In this document: one piece after another, positions 17,804 to 24,708 of the stretch
Numbering within the stretch: position 1 is the first letter of the stretch
Layout: each line of letters begins with the position of its first letter
Origin: an uncultured Pirellulaceae bacterium
GTDB taxonomy: Bacteria > Planctomycetota > Planctomycetia > Pirellulales > Pirellulaceae
Direction: 5' to 3'
DNA: 24,708 bases
NCBI GenBank assembly: GCA_934278005.1
Contig: CAKQWG010000030.1
Span: 1 to 24,708 of the forward strand
Made by a program: the position numbers and the translations under genes
Notes under the pieces: generated by a model
Databases searched by the model: none
What the model saw: the letters and a program-made list of their open reading frames with translations, nothing else
Told to the model about the DNA's origin: nothing

Positions 17804-18117
17804 GTTTGGTTTTCTCGCTGTGGTTACCATATCCCTGGAACACTTCAAATGCACCGGTCAATACGATGCGCGATCCTAACGAATTGTACGTCGATCAGCA
17901 ATCACTCCATAGTACTTTGCCAGCGGTCTGGACTTTGCCAGCGGTCTGGACTGGGCAATTCCCAGGGCGCTCATACCATGCGCTCAACCTGTGTCGACCG
18001 TTAGGATCGCTCGACGTACATTATTATCGAAGTGGGCGTGACACCTTTGGTCACAAGCTTTTTCAAGAACAGGGGCTAGCTGCCCAGGCTACGCAAACCA
18101 CAAGGCGAACAGGAAAA
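17804..18117. promoter_or_regulatory. Divergent control region between recA and the HAD gene
   Basis: This 314-bp region should hold the promoters of both recA (-) and the HAD gene (+). It contains two inverted pairs of 10-mers: GATCCTAACG at 17872-17881 with its reverse complement at 17999-18008, and TGTACGTCGA at 17885-17894 with its reverse complement at 18011-18020. Between them is an 18-bp tandem duplication (17914-17949). The HAD reading frame is open through much of the region, but the resulting extension is repetitive and unlike the family. Promoter boxes are not clear enough to assign. Confidence 0.5.
17914..17949 (+). repeat. Perfect 18-bp tandem duplication
   Basis: ACTTTGCCAGCGGTCTGG occurs twice with no gap, followed by a third partial start (ACTGGGC). 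It lies midway between the inverted 10-mers in the recA/HAD intergenic region. Confidence 0.95.
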
Positions 18118-18780
18118 ATGACCGTTTGGGCACATGCAATTCGAGGAGTGGCTTTTGACATGGATGGGCTGATGGTCAACACCGAAGAATTGTATTCCGA
18201 AGTGGGAGAGATTTTGCTCAACCGTCGCGGCAGGCGATTCAGCCTTGAGCTAAAAGCGGCCATGATGGGATTGCCCGGGCCACAGGCCTTTGGTGTGATG
18301 ATCGACCGCGAGGGGCTGAGCGATACGCACACCAGCTTGGCACTGGAGTCCGATGAGATCTTCGTCGACCTGCTGCCTAGTAAACTGCAGACGCTCCCCG
18401 GCTTGGAGGAATTGCTCGCTCGACTCGATCGCCTGCAACTCCCCCGCTGCATTGCGACTAGTAGCCCGCATCATTTTGTGCGCAGTGTGCTGGCCATCGT
18501 CAACCTTGCAGATCGCTTCGATTTCGTGGTGACCGCAGAGGATGTGCAGCACGGCAAGCCGGCGGCGGATATCTATTTAGAAGCGGCTAGACGCATGGAT
18601 ATTCTGCCGCCGCATATGCTAGTGCTCGAGGACAGCCATCATGGCACGCGGGCGGGATTGGCTGCCGGAGCGTGCACTGTGGCGGTCCCTGGCGTGCACA
18701 GCATGCAGCATGATTTCAGTGGCGTGGCCCTGTGCGCCGACGGCTTGCTGGATCCCCGCATCGCAGCGCTGCTAGAGTAG
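18118..18780 (+). CDS. HAD-superfamily hydrolase, beta-phosphoglucomutase-like
   Basis: A 220-residue subfamily IA haloacid dehalogenase-like phosphatase or phosphomutase, cytoplasmic. Motif I is FDMDGLMVNTEELY (about 12-25, nucleophile and acid/base Asp pair), motif II is CIATSS (about 114-119), motif III is the Lys in HGKPAADIY (about 144-152), and motif IV is VLEDSHHG (about 168-175). A helical cap (about 25-95) follows motif I, as in beta-phosphoglucomutase and related sugar-phosphate phosphatases. The frame is open back to 17806, but the ATG at 18118 is chosen: it has AGGA three bases upstream and places motif I at the normal distance from the N-terminus. Divergent from recA and convergent with the HU gene. 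Substrate cannot be predicted. Confidence 0.9.
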   Translation: MTVWAHAIRGVAFDMDGLMVNTEELYSEVGEILLNRRGRRFSLELKAAMMGLPGPQAFGVMIDREGLSDTHTSLALESDEIFVDLLPSKLQTLPGLEELLARLDRLQLPRCIATSSPHHFVRSVLAIVNLADRFDFVVTAEDVQHGKPAADIYLEAARRMDILPPHMLVLEDSHHGTRAGLAAGACTVAVPGVHSMQHDFSGVALCADGLLDPRIAALLE

Positions 18781-18798
18781 CCTAGGGGTGAAATACAA

Positions 18799-18823
18799 CT
18801 AGGCGTCCAGTGGGGACGCCTAG
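18799..18823. terminator. Bidirectional hairpin between convergent HAD and HU genes
   Basis: A perfect 10-pair stem, CTAGGCGTCC (18799-18808) with GGACGCCTAG (18814-18823), and a 5-base loop AGTGG. It lies 18 bp after the HAD stop and 31 bp beyond the HU stop. There is no T-tract on either side, but the position between convergent genes suits a shared terminator. Confidence 0.6.
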
Positions 18824-18854
18824 CTGCTAATTCTCGAATGCTCAGATGGCCCAA

Positions 18855-19178
18855 TTAGGCCATATCTTTGAGCCTCTTCAGAGGTCGTACTTTGACCTGT
18901 ACCGAAGCTGGTTTGGGATCTGCCCAAATCATATCTCCCGTAGCTGGGTTGCGCACTTGACGCTTGGGCAAGGCCGGCTTGTCGACGGCAACGATCTTGC
19001 ACAGTTGAGGAATCTGAAAAACGCGAGGACCTTTCTTGCCGATGTTGGCTTCGATCTCAGCGGCCAACGCATCGAAGAACTCACCGACTTGCTTCTTGTT
19101 CAGACCAGTACGTTCAGCCAGGTTGTTGTAGATCTCAGTCTTGGTCAACGGTTTCTTTTTGACAGCGGCTTTCGCCAT
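18855..19178 (-). CDS. HU-family nucleoid DNA-binding protein
   Basis: A 107-residue HU/IHF-like protein that bends and compacts DNA as a dimer. It starts with a Lys/Ala-rich extension (MAKAAVKKKPLTK), then the helical dimer part (EIYNNLAERTGLNKKQVGEFFDALAAEI), the beta region, the arm signature VRNPATGDMI (about 75-84) and a C-terminal helix. Between the first Phe of the beta region and RNPATG there are about eleven more residues than in E. coli HU (segment QIPQLCKIVAVDKPALPKRQ), so the arm base or saddle is enlarged. The canonical arm RNPxTG is kept. The strong ribosome-binding site AAGGAA (19187-19192) supports the start at 19178. Upstream DNA carries phased A-tracts. Paralogue identity (HU versus IHF-like) is open. 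Confidence 0.92.
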   Translation of the reverse strand: MAKAAVKKKPLTKTEIYNNLAERTGLNKKQVGEFFDALAAEIEANIGKKGPRVFQIPQLCKIVAVDKPALPKRQVRNPATGDMIWADPKPASVQVKVRPLKRLKDMA

Positions 19179-19186
19179 ACTTTCAA

Positions 19187-19192
19187 TTCCTT
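19187..19192 (-). promoter_or_regulatory. Ribosome-binding site of the HU gene
   Basis: AAGGAA on the coding strand with an 8-base spacer to the ATG at 19178. It is one of the few clear Shine-Dalgarno sites in the window, as expected for an abundant protein, and it fixes the start. Confidence 0.75.
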
Positions 19193-19236
19193 TGTAAATG
19201 AATTCGACCCATGGAGCGAGTTTGCACTAGGCAGAC

Positions 19237-19265
19237 GATTAAACGATGCGTCGCGTAAATTTCAA
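19237..19265 (-). promoter_or_regulatory. Candidate sigma-70 type promoter for the HU gene
   Basis: On the leftward strand TTGAAA (19260-19265) is followed after 17 bases by TTAATC (19237-19242), close to a -35/-10 pair. It lies about 60 bp before the HU start and just downstream, in transcription sense, of the A-tract region. The -10 match is imperfect. Confidence 0.3.
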
Positions 19266-19507
19266 CTAGTCGCCACCCACAAAAAGCCGAAAATCGATGG
19301 GTTTTCACGGTTTTCGTCTCAAAATTGGCCGGTCAACCCAAAAAACCAGGCTTTTTCTATAGTCCCCCCGCTCGCCAAGGCCCGCCGGGGCAGGCCGCTG
19401 AAGCACTTTTTGAGCCGTTTTTTCACAAGTTTTGTGTGGCGCAACTCGCCAAGAATTTCGGTGTTCATCGGCAATTAGAGGCGCCTCCTTGAGACCCAGC
19501 GGTGGAA

Positions 19508-22500
19508 TCAATCCCGCTTGGCTAAGGTGTCCGACAAATCGTCAGACAACTGCAGTTGCAGAGCTGGCATGACCGACTCCATGGCCGCGTCGACGGCCTC
19601 CGGAGACAGCCCGCCATGGGCGCCGCGGCCTGCGGCTAATCTGGAGCCCAGCACGCGCTGTAGCGCTTGTGACGGACTCAGCCTGGCGGGTGAGCTGTCT
19701 TGGGCATTGGTTGCCAAGCCGCTCTCCGACTGACCCAGCTCAGCCGCTGAACTCAACGACCCGCGCTGCCCACTGGGACCAGACTGGTCGGCCGATGCGC
19801 CGGAGGTTTGCATAAGTGGCGCTGCTTCGCCCTCGCCTTGCATGCCATCCCCGGAGCCTTGTACCTGCGAAGTGGTCGAATCCTGCGTGAAGCTGGCGGT
19901 GCTGGAGCCAGAGCCACTCTTCAGTCCAGCCTTAGCCGTACTGCCCCGCACGCGAATCAACTGCATGGAGGACTCCTGGCCAACAACAGAAGCGTTGGGA
20001 TTGTTGGTCAACGGCACGCTCGCTTGCAGATTCGACTGCGTACCGCTCGCCGCCGTGATCTTGAGCGTATTGCCAGTGCTATCGAGCTGAGCTTGAATTT
20101 TTGTCAAGTCTCCCCAATCGCCGCGCGGTGCGATCCAGTTGGCTGTCCCATTCGCATTGACGGCTACCGTCAAACTGTTTTTGAAGGTCGACCCAACGAA
20201 GTCGCGGATATCAAAGTACCCTACTTTGAGCGAACCCGTGACATCCAAGTTCTTGATCACATCGCCATCGTTGGCAGCTGACTGAATGTTGACCGTCGCT
20301 CCGGCATCGTTGATAAACGGCAAAGCGCCGCGGACCAACTGGTAATTACCAGGAGCCAACTGATCGAACTTATAGGTCCCCTTCGCATCTAACATCATCG
20401 ACTTCGAGACGGCGACTCCGTTGATATCGGTCCCCGTAAGCGTGATCGGTATTCCCACAAAAGGCAGATTGGAACCGGCCGCATACGCTACCGAACCGGA
20501 AATTGCCCGCGGCAGGTATTTCTTAATCGTCGCCGATACCGTGGCCGTATCGGTCAGCCCAGTGCCATCGTCGACAGTATAAGTAATCGAGAAAGAACCC
20601 TCGAAGTTGTTGCCCGGACCGGTATAGATCAAATGGCTGCCGTCGGCGGCGATGGCTACCGTCCCCTGACCGCTGGGCGGCTGCGTGACAGCAACGATCT
20701 TGAGCGTCTCACCCTGATCGACGTTGGTGTCATTGCCCAAGACCATCCACTTGGTTGTCGTGGAACTCGAGGCGCTGACGACGTCGTCAACCGCGTTGGG
20801 CGGGTCATTTACCGCTGTGACATTGAACGTTACCTGCGCCTGCGCGGTCACTCCACGGCTATCCTTCACCGTGTAGCTCAAAGTTTCAGAACCACTGAAG
20901 TTGGCTGCTGGGCGATAGCGAACTTTGAGTCCATCGGCGGAAACGCTGAAACTACTCCCCACTTTCGATGTGCCAACCGCGGATATGATCAACGTGTCGC
21001 CGGCAGTGTGCGGAGTATCATTGGCCAACACATCGTATTGATTCTCCGCCGCATCCTCGAGCAAAGTGAACGTATCGTTCTGTAGATTTGGCGGTGGATT
21101 CTCCATGTTGACCGCTACTGAGACGCTGGCCGTGGCCGTACCGCCGCGGCTATCTTTGAGCGTATAAGTAAACGTCTCGACCCCGGTGAAGCCCGCCTTG
21201 GGCGTATATCGCACGGTCAAACCGCTAGGCCCAAGTTCGATGGTCCCGCCGTTTGAGCCAGCGCTGACAGCGGTCACCGAAAGAGTCTCGGAACTGGGGT
21301 CATCAACGCCTGTAGAATCGTTAGCTAAGACTTCAAGAATGTTCTGAGTGCTATTGCGGGCAACCGTGAAGGTGTCATTGAGTGCGATCGGCGGATCGTT
21401 GACATCGGTGACTTGCACCGTCACCGTCGCCGTCAAAGGCACATTTTCTTGATTGCGCACGGTGTAGGTGAATGTCTCTGCCCCGTGAAAGTTAGCGGCG
21501 GAAGTATAGTTGAGCGTTTTGCCATCGGCGGCGATCGTGACCGTGCCACCGCCGCTGGGTGTCGACACACCGCTGATCGTTAGCACAGCGCCCGATTGAG
21601 CGGTGTCGTTGACGAGCACGTCGAGCACGTGCGGGCCGCTATCTTCATCGAAATTGAACACGTCATTGGTAGCCACAAAGTTGGCACCGACCACAAACGG
21701 GCTGCCCACATATTCGACTTTTGAAGTCGGAACCTTTCCAATCCCGTCATACAAACCCACTTCGCTGGCCGGCAGGTCGGCCGCTTCAGCGCGCAGGTTG
21801 GGACTGCCAGCGGCCTTGGCAACAAAGGTCACTTCAACCAACACCTTGGCCTCGGGACCAGGGCGCGAAGTGCGGTCAGAGACGGCCCCTAGTTCGTCAA
21901 TCAATCCGGGCGTGCTGGTCGAACCACTAATGGCGTTCAAATACGGGTCGACAAAGTGCAGCGGATTGTTAGCGATAGGCTCAATGATATTTGCGTCGTA
22001 GAGCAAATCTAAATACGCAGAGAATACGCCGGTAGGGGACTCGGGAACGGTGCTTCCCGTTCGCAAATCCTTGACGATGACTTGGACTTTAAACTGTTGC
22101 CCAGCAGCCACCGTAGTGATCGGCGCTCCAGCCATATCGACCGCTTGCAACGAGATGCGCACGCGAGGCTCTTCCGAAACGCTGATGCTGAACGACTGCT
22201 CGGACACATTGCCCGCCAAGTCGGTCAACTGCAGAGTCAGTGCGTTGAGTCCCAACTGAGCTGTGGTAGGCGTCCAGGCGATAGCGCCGGTGCTGCTGTC
22301 GATGGTCATCCCGGCCGGAGCATTGACCAAGGCGTAAGCCAGTCCGTGGCCCTCTTCAGGATGGCTCAGCGCGACCGTCAGCGGTTGGCCAACGCGAGCG
22401 GTTGCTGGCATCACACCGGCAGCAAGCGGAGCCGGAGACTGGCTGTCGAGCACGATCGCCAGCGCCGGGCTAGGCGTACTGTTGGTGCCCGAGACGCGTT

Positions 22501-24385
22501 GGCGCGCAGTGAATAGAAATGATCCTTGGCCTATAGCGGGCACATTATTGACTTGAACGTTGGTGGTGTTGCCGCTGGCTGTGGCCGTGCCCACCACATT
22601 GCCTCCGGCCAAGATTTCTACCGTTGCTCCGGCAGTAGTGCCTGAGACAGTAAAATTCAGCGTCTGAGCTTTGGTGATGTTGTCGGTCGAGCTGGCACCG
22701 GTATCGCTATCAGGCAGCAGCTCAACCGCCGTGGGCGCTGGCGTGGCGGAGGCTTGGCTCACGTTGACCGTGACCACCTGATTGTCATCAGGGCTGGAAG
22801 TCGTCGGCGTCGTGGTCTGCCGCACCGTTGCGCGGAACTTTAACTCTCCGCTAAAACCAGCCGCAGGTGTGACCGTTACCACGCCGGTGCTGCTATCGAC
22901 CGACAGCGCGTAATCCTGTGTCCCCAACTTGGTGACGCTGTAGACCAACGCGTCTGCTTCTTTGTCCTGGGCGGTCAGATTGATCGTCGTCGGCACGCCC
23001 GCCTGGGCTTGTACCGGCGAGATAGCGTTCAGAAACGGCGCACCGTTGGCCGTATCTTGTACGACGCTGGCATTGAAAGTTTGTGAAGTACTGTTCCCCT
23101 CAGTGTCAGTCACCGTTACCGTGATGACCGCCGTGCCGCTGCCGGTACCTGTCGGCTTGAGCAGCAACACGCCGTTCTCGTTGTCGGTGATGATGCTGGC
23201 TGTCTTGATGATGACGGAGTTAGTCGGACGATTCTGGGCCGAGTTATTGACGGCCGTGTTGCTGATTGCTTCGCGGACTGCCTCGCCCTCTACCAACTGA
23301 CCAAACACACTGTGGTTGAAGTCCAGGAATCGCTGCGGTCCCTCTGTAATGAAGAACTGCGAATCGTTGGTATCGTCCGTCGACTTGGCATACGACAGCA
23401 CACCCGTTCGATTGTGCTGCAGCTCCAAGTGGAACTGGTCATCGAACTGCCCGAGCGTCGAGCCACCGGTGCCATCTTGGTTTACTCGATCACCACCCTG
23501 GATGACAAAGTTGTTGACTACTCGGTGAAAGGGTACTCCGTTGTAGAAACCTGCCTCAGTCAATTCAATGATGCGAGCCGTAGGTCTAGGTGCTCTATCT
23601 TCGAATAATTCAAACACCATGTCGCCAAAGTTCTCAGTGGACAATCTCCAGCTTCGATTGCCGCTGAGAACTTGCGCGCTGAGCAGGCTGGGGTCGCTGG
23701 AGGTGACCGTGATCGTCAATGGATTGCCATTGGGGTCGTAAGCATCGATGGGTATGTGCAGCGGCGATCCTATGCCCACATTCACGTCGCTCAGGGCTGC
23801 GATCGAGGGAGTTGAGGACATGGGGATGGCCACGCCCGATCTCTGCGACAGCGTCTGCAACGACTGCACGCCGGTCAATCGCGAACCGTCGGGAAATTCC
23901 CAGGTGGGATATTCAGTTATGCCTTCGTCGACAGCGATCTGCTTAGGCGTGCGATCCGGATTGGTGACCTCAAGAAACGGAAGATACTTGCCGCCGTCTT
24001 GGAACAATTGCTTTTGTGCAGAGCAATGCGTGCACCAGGCGGCCCCGAAGAAACGTGTGCCGGAATCTGCCAACGCCTTGGCAAAGGCCACGAGATCCTC
24101 GCCCGGCTCTCCCTCGGCGGTCAGCTCACCCTCTGCCTGAAGGCCGCTACGATAGGTTGGCGAAGTGCTATACTGCGCGCCGCCAGGCGCAGAGAGCTCA
24201 GCTTGGAAGCTGGGCTGCTGATAGGACGAACCGAGCAGCGCCATAAAGCCGTCGCCGGCTAGCAACTGCCGGGCTTCCAGCGGTTCGACCACGATCGGGC
24301 GTCGGCGAGTCAGGTTGGCCTGGGGCTGAAAAAAGAGCGCCTTCAGCCATTGAGCAAGTTGCTGTCTCTTTTCACGACGCGACAT
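19508..24385 (-). CDS. Giant LEPR-XLL surface protein with thioredoxin-like and cyclophilin domains
   Basis: A 1625-residue predicted exported fusion. Order: basic N-terminus with LEARQLLAGD (about 36-45); low-complexity linker; thioredoxin-like domain (about 95-188) with WCTHC (C118, C121) and cis-Pro in EYPTWEF (P160), resembling the domain fused to bacterial VKOR; a short Ig-like strand set; cyclophilin PPIase (about 246-400) with R288, F293, Q296, Q343, F345 and H358 at the human CypA catalytic positions, and Leu354 in place of W121; Ig/cadherin-like modules (about 400-735); a cohesin-like module (about 740-900); four VNDPP-type repeats (about 905-1288); CnaB-like module (about 1290-1385); C-terminal beta domain (about 1385-1480); and a Ser/Gly/Gln-rich tail with a final helical segment. 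AGGA four bases before the ATG supports the start. Likely a surface-held folding helper for exported disulphide proteins, by inference. Confidence 0.92.
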   Translation of the reverse strand: MSRREKRQQLAQWLKALFFQPQANLTRRRPIVVEPLEARQLLAGDGFMALLGSSYQQPSFQAELSAPGGAQYSTSPTYRSGLQAEGELTAEGEPGEDLVAFAKALADSGTRFFGAAWCTHCSAQKQLFQDGGKYLPFLEVTNPDRTPKQIAVDEGITEYPTWEFPDGSRLTGVQSLQTLSQRSGVAIPMSSTPSIAALSDVNVGIGSPLHIPIDAYDPNGNPLTITVTSSDPSLLSAQVLSGNRSWRLSTENFGDMVFELFEDRAPRPTARIIELTEAGFYNGVPFHRVVNNFVIQGGDRVNQDGTGGSTLGQFDDQFHLELQHNRTGVLSYAKSTDDTNDSQFFITEGPQRFLDFNHSVFGQLVEGEAVREAISNTAVNNSAQNRPTNSVIIKTASIITDNENGVLLLKPTGTGSGTAVITVTVTDTEGNSTSQTFNASVVQDTANGAPFLNAISPVQAQAGVPTTINLTAQDKEADALVYSVTKLGTQDYALSVDSSTGVVTVTPAAGFSGELKFRATVRQTTTPTTSSPDDNQVVTVNVSQASATPAPTAVELLPDSDTGASSTDNITKAQTLNFTVSGTTAGATVEILAGGNVVGTATASGNTTNVQVNNVPAIGQGSFLFTARQRVSGTNSTPSPALAIVLDSQSPAPLAAGVMPATARVGQPLTVALSHPEEGHGLAYALVNAPAGMTIDSSTGAIAWTPTTAQLGLNALTLQLTDLAGNVSEQSFSISVSEEPRVRISLQAVDMAGAPITTVAAGQQFKVQVIVKDLRTGSTVPESPTGVFSAYLDLLYDANIIEPIANNPLHFVDPYLNAISGSTSTPGLIDELGAVSDRTSRPGPEAKVLVEVTFVAKAAGSPNLRAEAADLPASEVGLYDGIGKVPTSKVEYVGSPFVVGANFVATNDVFNFDEDSGPHVLDVLVNDTAQSGAVLTISGVSTPSGGGTVTIAADGKTLNYTSAANFHGAETFTYTVRNQENVPLTATVTVQVTDVNDPPIALNDTFTVARNSTQNILEVLANDSTGVDDPSSETLSVTAVSAGSNGGTIELGPSGLTVRYTPKAGFTGVETFTYTLKDSRGGTATASVSVAVNMENPPPNLQNDTFTLLEDAAENQYDVLANDTPHTAGDTLIISAVGTSKVGSSFSVSADGLKVRYRPAANFSGSETLSYTVKDSRGVTAQAQVTFNVTAVNDPPNAVDDVVSASSSTTTKWMVLGNDTNVDQGETLKIVAVTQPPSGQGTVAIAADGSHLIYTGPGNNFEGSFSITYTVDDGTGLTDTATVSATIKKYLPRAISGSVAYAAGSNLPFVGIPITLTGTDINGVAVSKSMMLDAKGTYKFDQLAPGNYQLVRGALPFINDAGATVNIQSAANDGDVIKNLDVTGSLKVGYFDIRDFVGSTFKNSLTVAVNANGTANWIAPRGDWGDLTKIQAQLDSTGNTLKITAASGTQSNLQASVPLTNNPNASVVGQESSMQLIRVRGSTAKAGLKSGSGSSTASFTQDSTTSQVQGSGDGMQGEGEAAPLMQTSGASADQSGPSGQRGSLSSAAELGQSESGLATNAQDSSPARLSPSQALQRVLGSRLAAGRGAHGGLSPEAVDAAMESVMPALQLQLSDDLSDTLAKRD

Positions 24386-24708
24386 ATGATCCTACCTTCG
24401 TATTCGCAGATATTAAATCGGCACGACCGGCCAATCTTCCAGCCTAGTTGGGGCTTAGAAATTAGTTTAGCTCGCAGCGCTCCGTTTCAAGAACGTCGGC
24501 AAGAACCAGGCTGAAAATCCAGCCTAAACGCCCCAATTGCCACTTCCACCGTCAAAACCGGCCCGAATTAGACGTTTGCCAAGTCACATAAGTTCCGTGG
24601 ACCAGCCAGATCCTCAGCTGACTACCTGCCGACGCACAGCTCAGCAGACACAGGGACTGTAGCAGCCCGCAAACAGCAGCCCGCAGAAATCGCAAAGAGC
24701 AGCCCGCA
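24386..24708. promoter_or_regulatory. Upstream region of the thioredoxin-cyclophilin surface protein gene
   Basis: No gene is seen in these 323 bp to the window edge. Next to the gene is the ribosome-binding site (AGGA on the leftward strand at 24390-24393). Further up are an AGGCTG/CAGCCT hairpin with a 6-base loop (24508-24525) and, at the edge, three AGCAGCCCGCA repeats. The promoter must lie here or beyond, but no clear boxes were found. Confidence 0.5.
24661..24708. repeat. Three AGCAGCCCGCA repeats at the window edge
   Basis: The 11-mer AGCAGCCCGCA occurs at 24661-24671, 24675-24685 and 24698-24708, with spacers of 3 and 12 bases. The last copy ends exactly at the window edge, so the array may continue. 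Confidence 0.8.

Larger units (their letters stand above)
19179..19507. promoter_or_regulatory. Leader and control region of the HU gene, with phased A-tracts
   Basis: This 329-bp gap separates the giant gene (stop at 19508) from the HU gene downstream. It contains the HU ribosome-binding site, a candidate promoter (19237-19265), a run of A/T tracts spaced about 10 bp apart (19281-19356), inverted hexamers CGAAAA/TTTTCG (19288-19316) and a perfect 10-bp palindrome GAGGCGCCTC (19478-19487), 20 bases after the giant gene's stop. No gene is seen in it. Confidence 0.5.

Noticed and set aside
17804..17880. LexA/SOS box upstream of recA
   Set aside because: Pieces such as GGAACA and GTTCG occur, but no symmetric GAAC/GTTC type or E. 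coli type box could be assembled.
17806..18117. N-terminal extension of the HAD protein by 104 residues
   Set aside because: The extension includes a translated 18-bp duplication and lies over the recA promoter region. HAD motif I normally lies near the N-terminus, and the ATG at 18118 has AGGA upstream.

Overview
The window is chromosomal DNA from a planctomycete, most likely a Pirellulales relative of Rhodopirellula/Blastopirellula. This rests on protein signatures: two giant predicted surface proteins carry the planctomycete N-terminal LEPR-XLL type motif (LECRRLLAAD and LEARQLLAGD), one has dockerin repeats placed near its N-terminus, and the HU and ClpS proteins look like planctomycete variants. 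No transfer-associated gene, tRNA, rRNA, CRISPR array or insertion sequence was seen.

Layout. 1-307 is the 3' end of an unrecognised gene. 768-4673 (+) is a 1301-residue dockerin/cohesin-like/cadherin-like surface protein, followed by a strong intrinsic terminator. A (+) stretch then carries a YacP-type NYN nuclease and ComEC, the DNA-uptake channel. clpS (-) lies convergent to comEC, and an M20 dipeptidase (+) follows. A long leftward block then reads, in transcription order, recA, a two-PDZ HtrA-like protease, alaS and a TPR lipoprotein gene. Divergent from recA is a HAD phosphatase/phosphomutase gene (+), which converges on an HU-type nucleoid protein gene (-). The right end is a second giant surface protein (-, 1625 aa). 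It fuses a thioredoxin-like CTHC domain and a cyclophilin domain to Ig/cadherin-like stalk repeats.

How the parts fit. The two giant proteins share a cohesin-like module, VNDPP-linked tandem repeats, a CnaB-like module and a related C-terminal beta-rich domain, so they are diverged relatives, probably exported by the same route. The centre is housekeeping: DNA uptake and recombination (comEC, recA), translation (alaS), protein quality control (clpS, HtrA-like) and peptide breakdown (M20). The recA...alaS proximity resembles the widespread recA-recX-alaS arrangement, with a protease gene where recX is often found.

Noncoding structure is unusually rich. There are four short tandem arrays with 15- or 18-bp periods, a duplicated 65-bp element whose hairpin arms differ by pairing-preserving changes, helically phased A-tracts upstream of the HU gene, and paired inverted 10-mers between recA and the HAD gene. 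The most distinctive protein is the thioredoxin-cyclophilin surface fusion at the right end. All functional statements come from reading motifs by eye; no database search was run.
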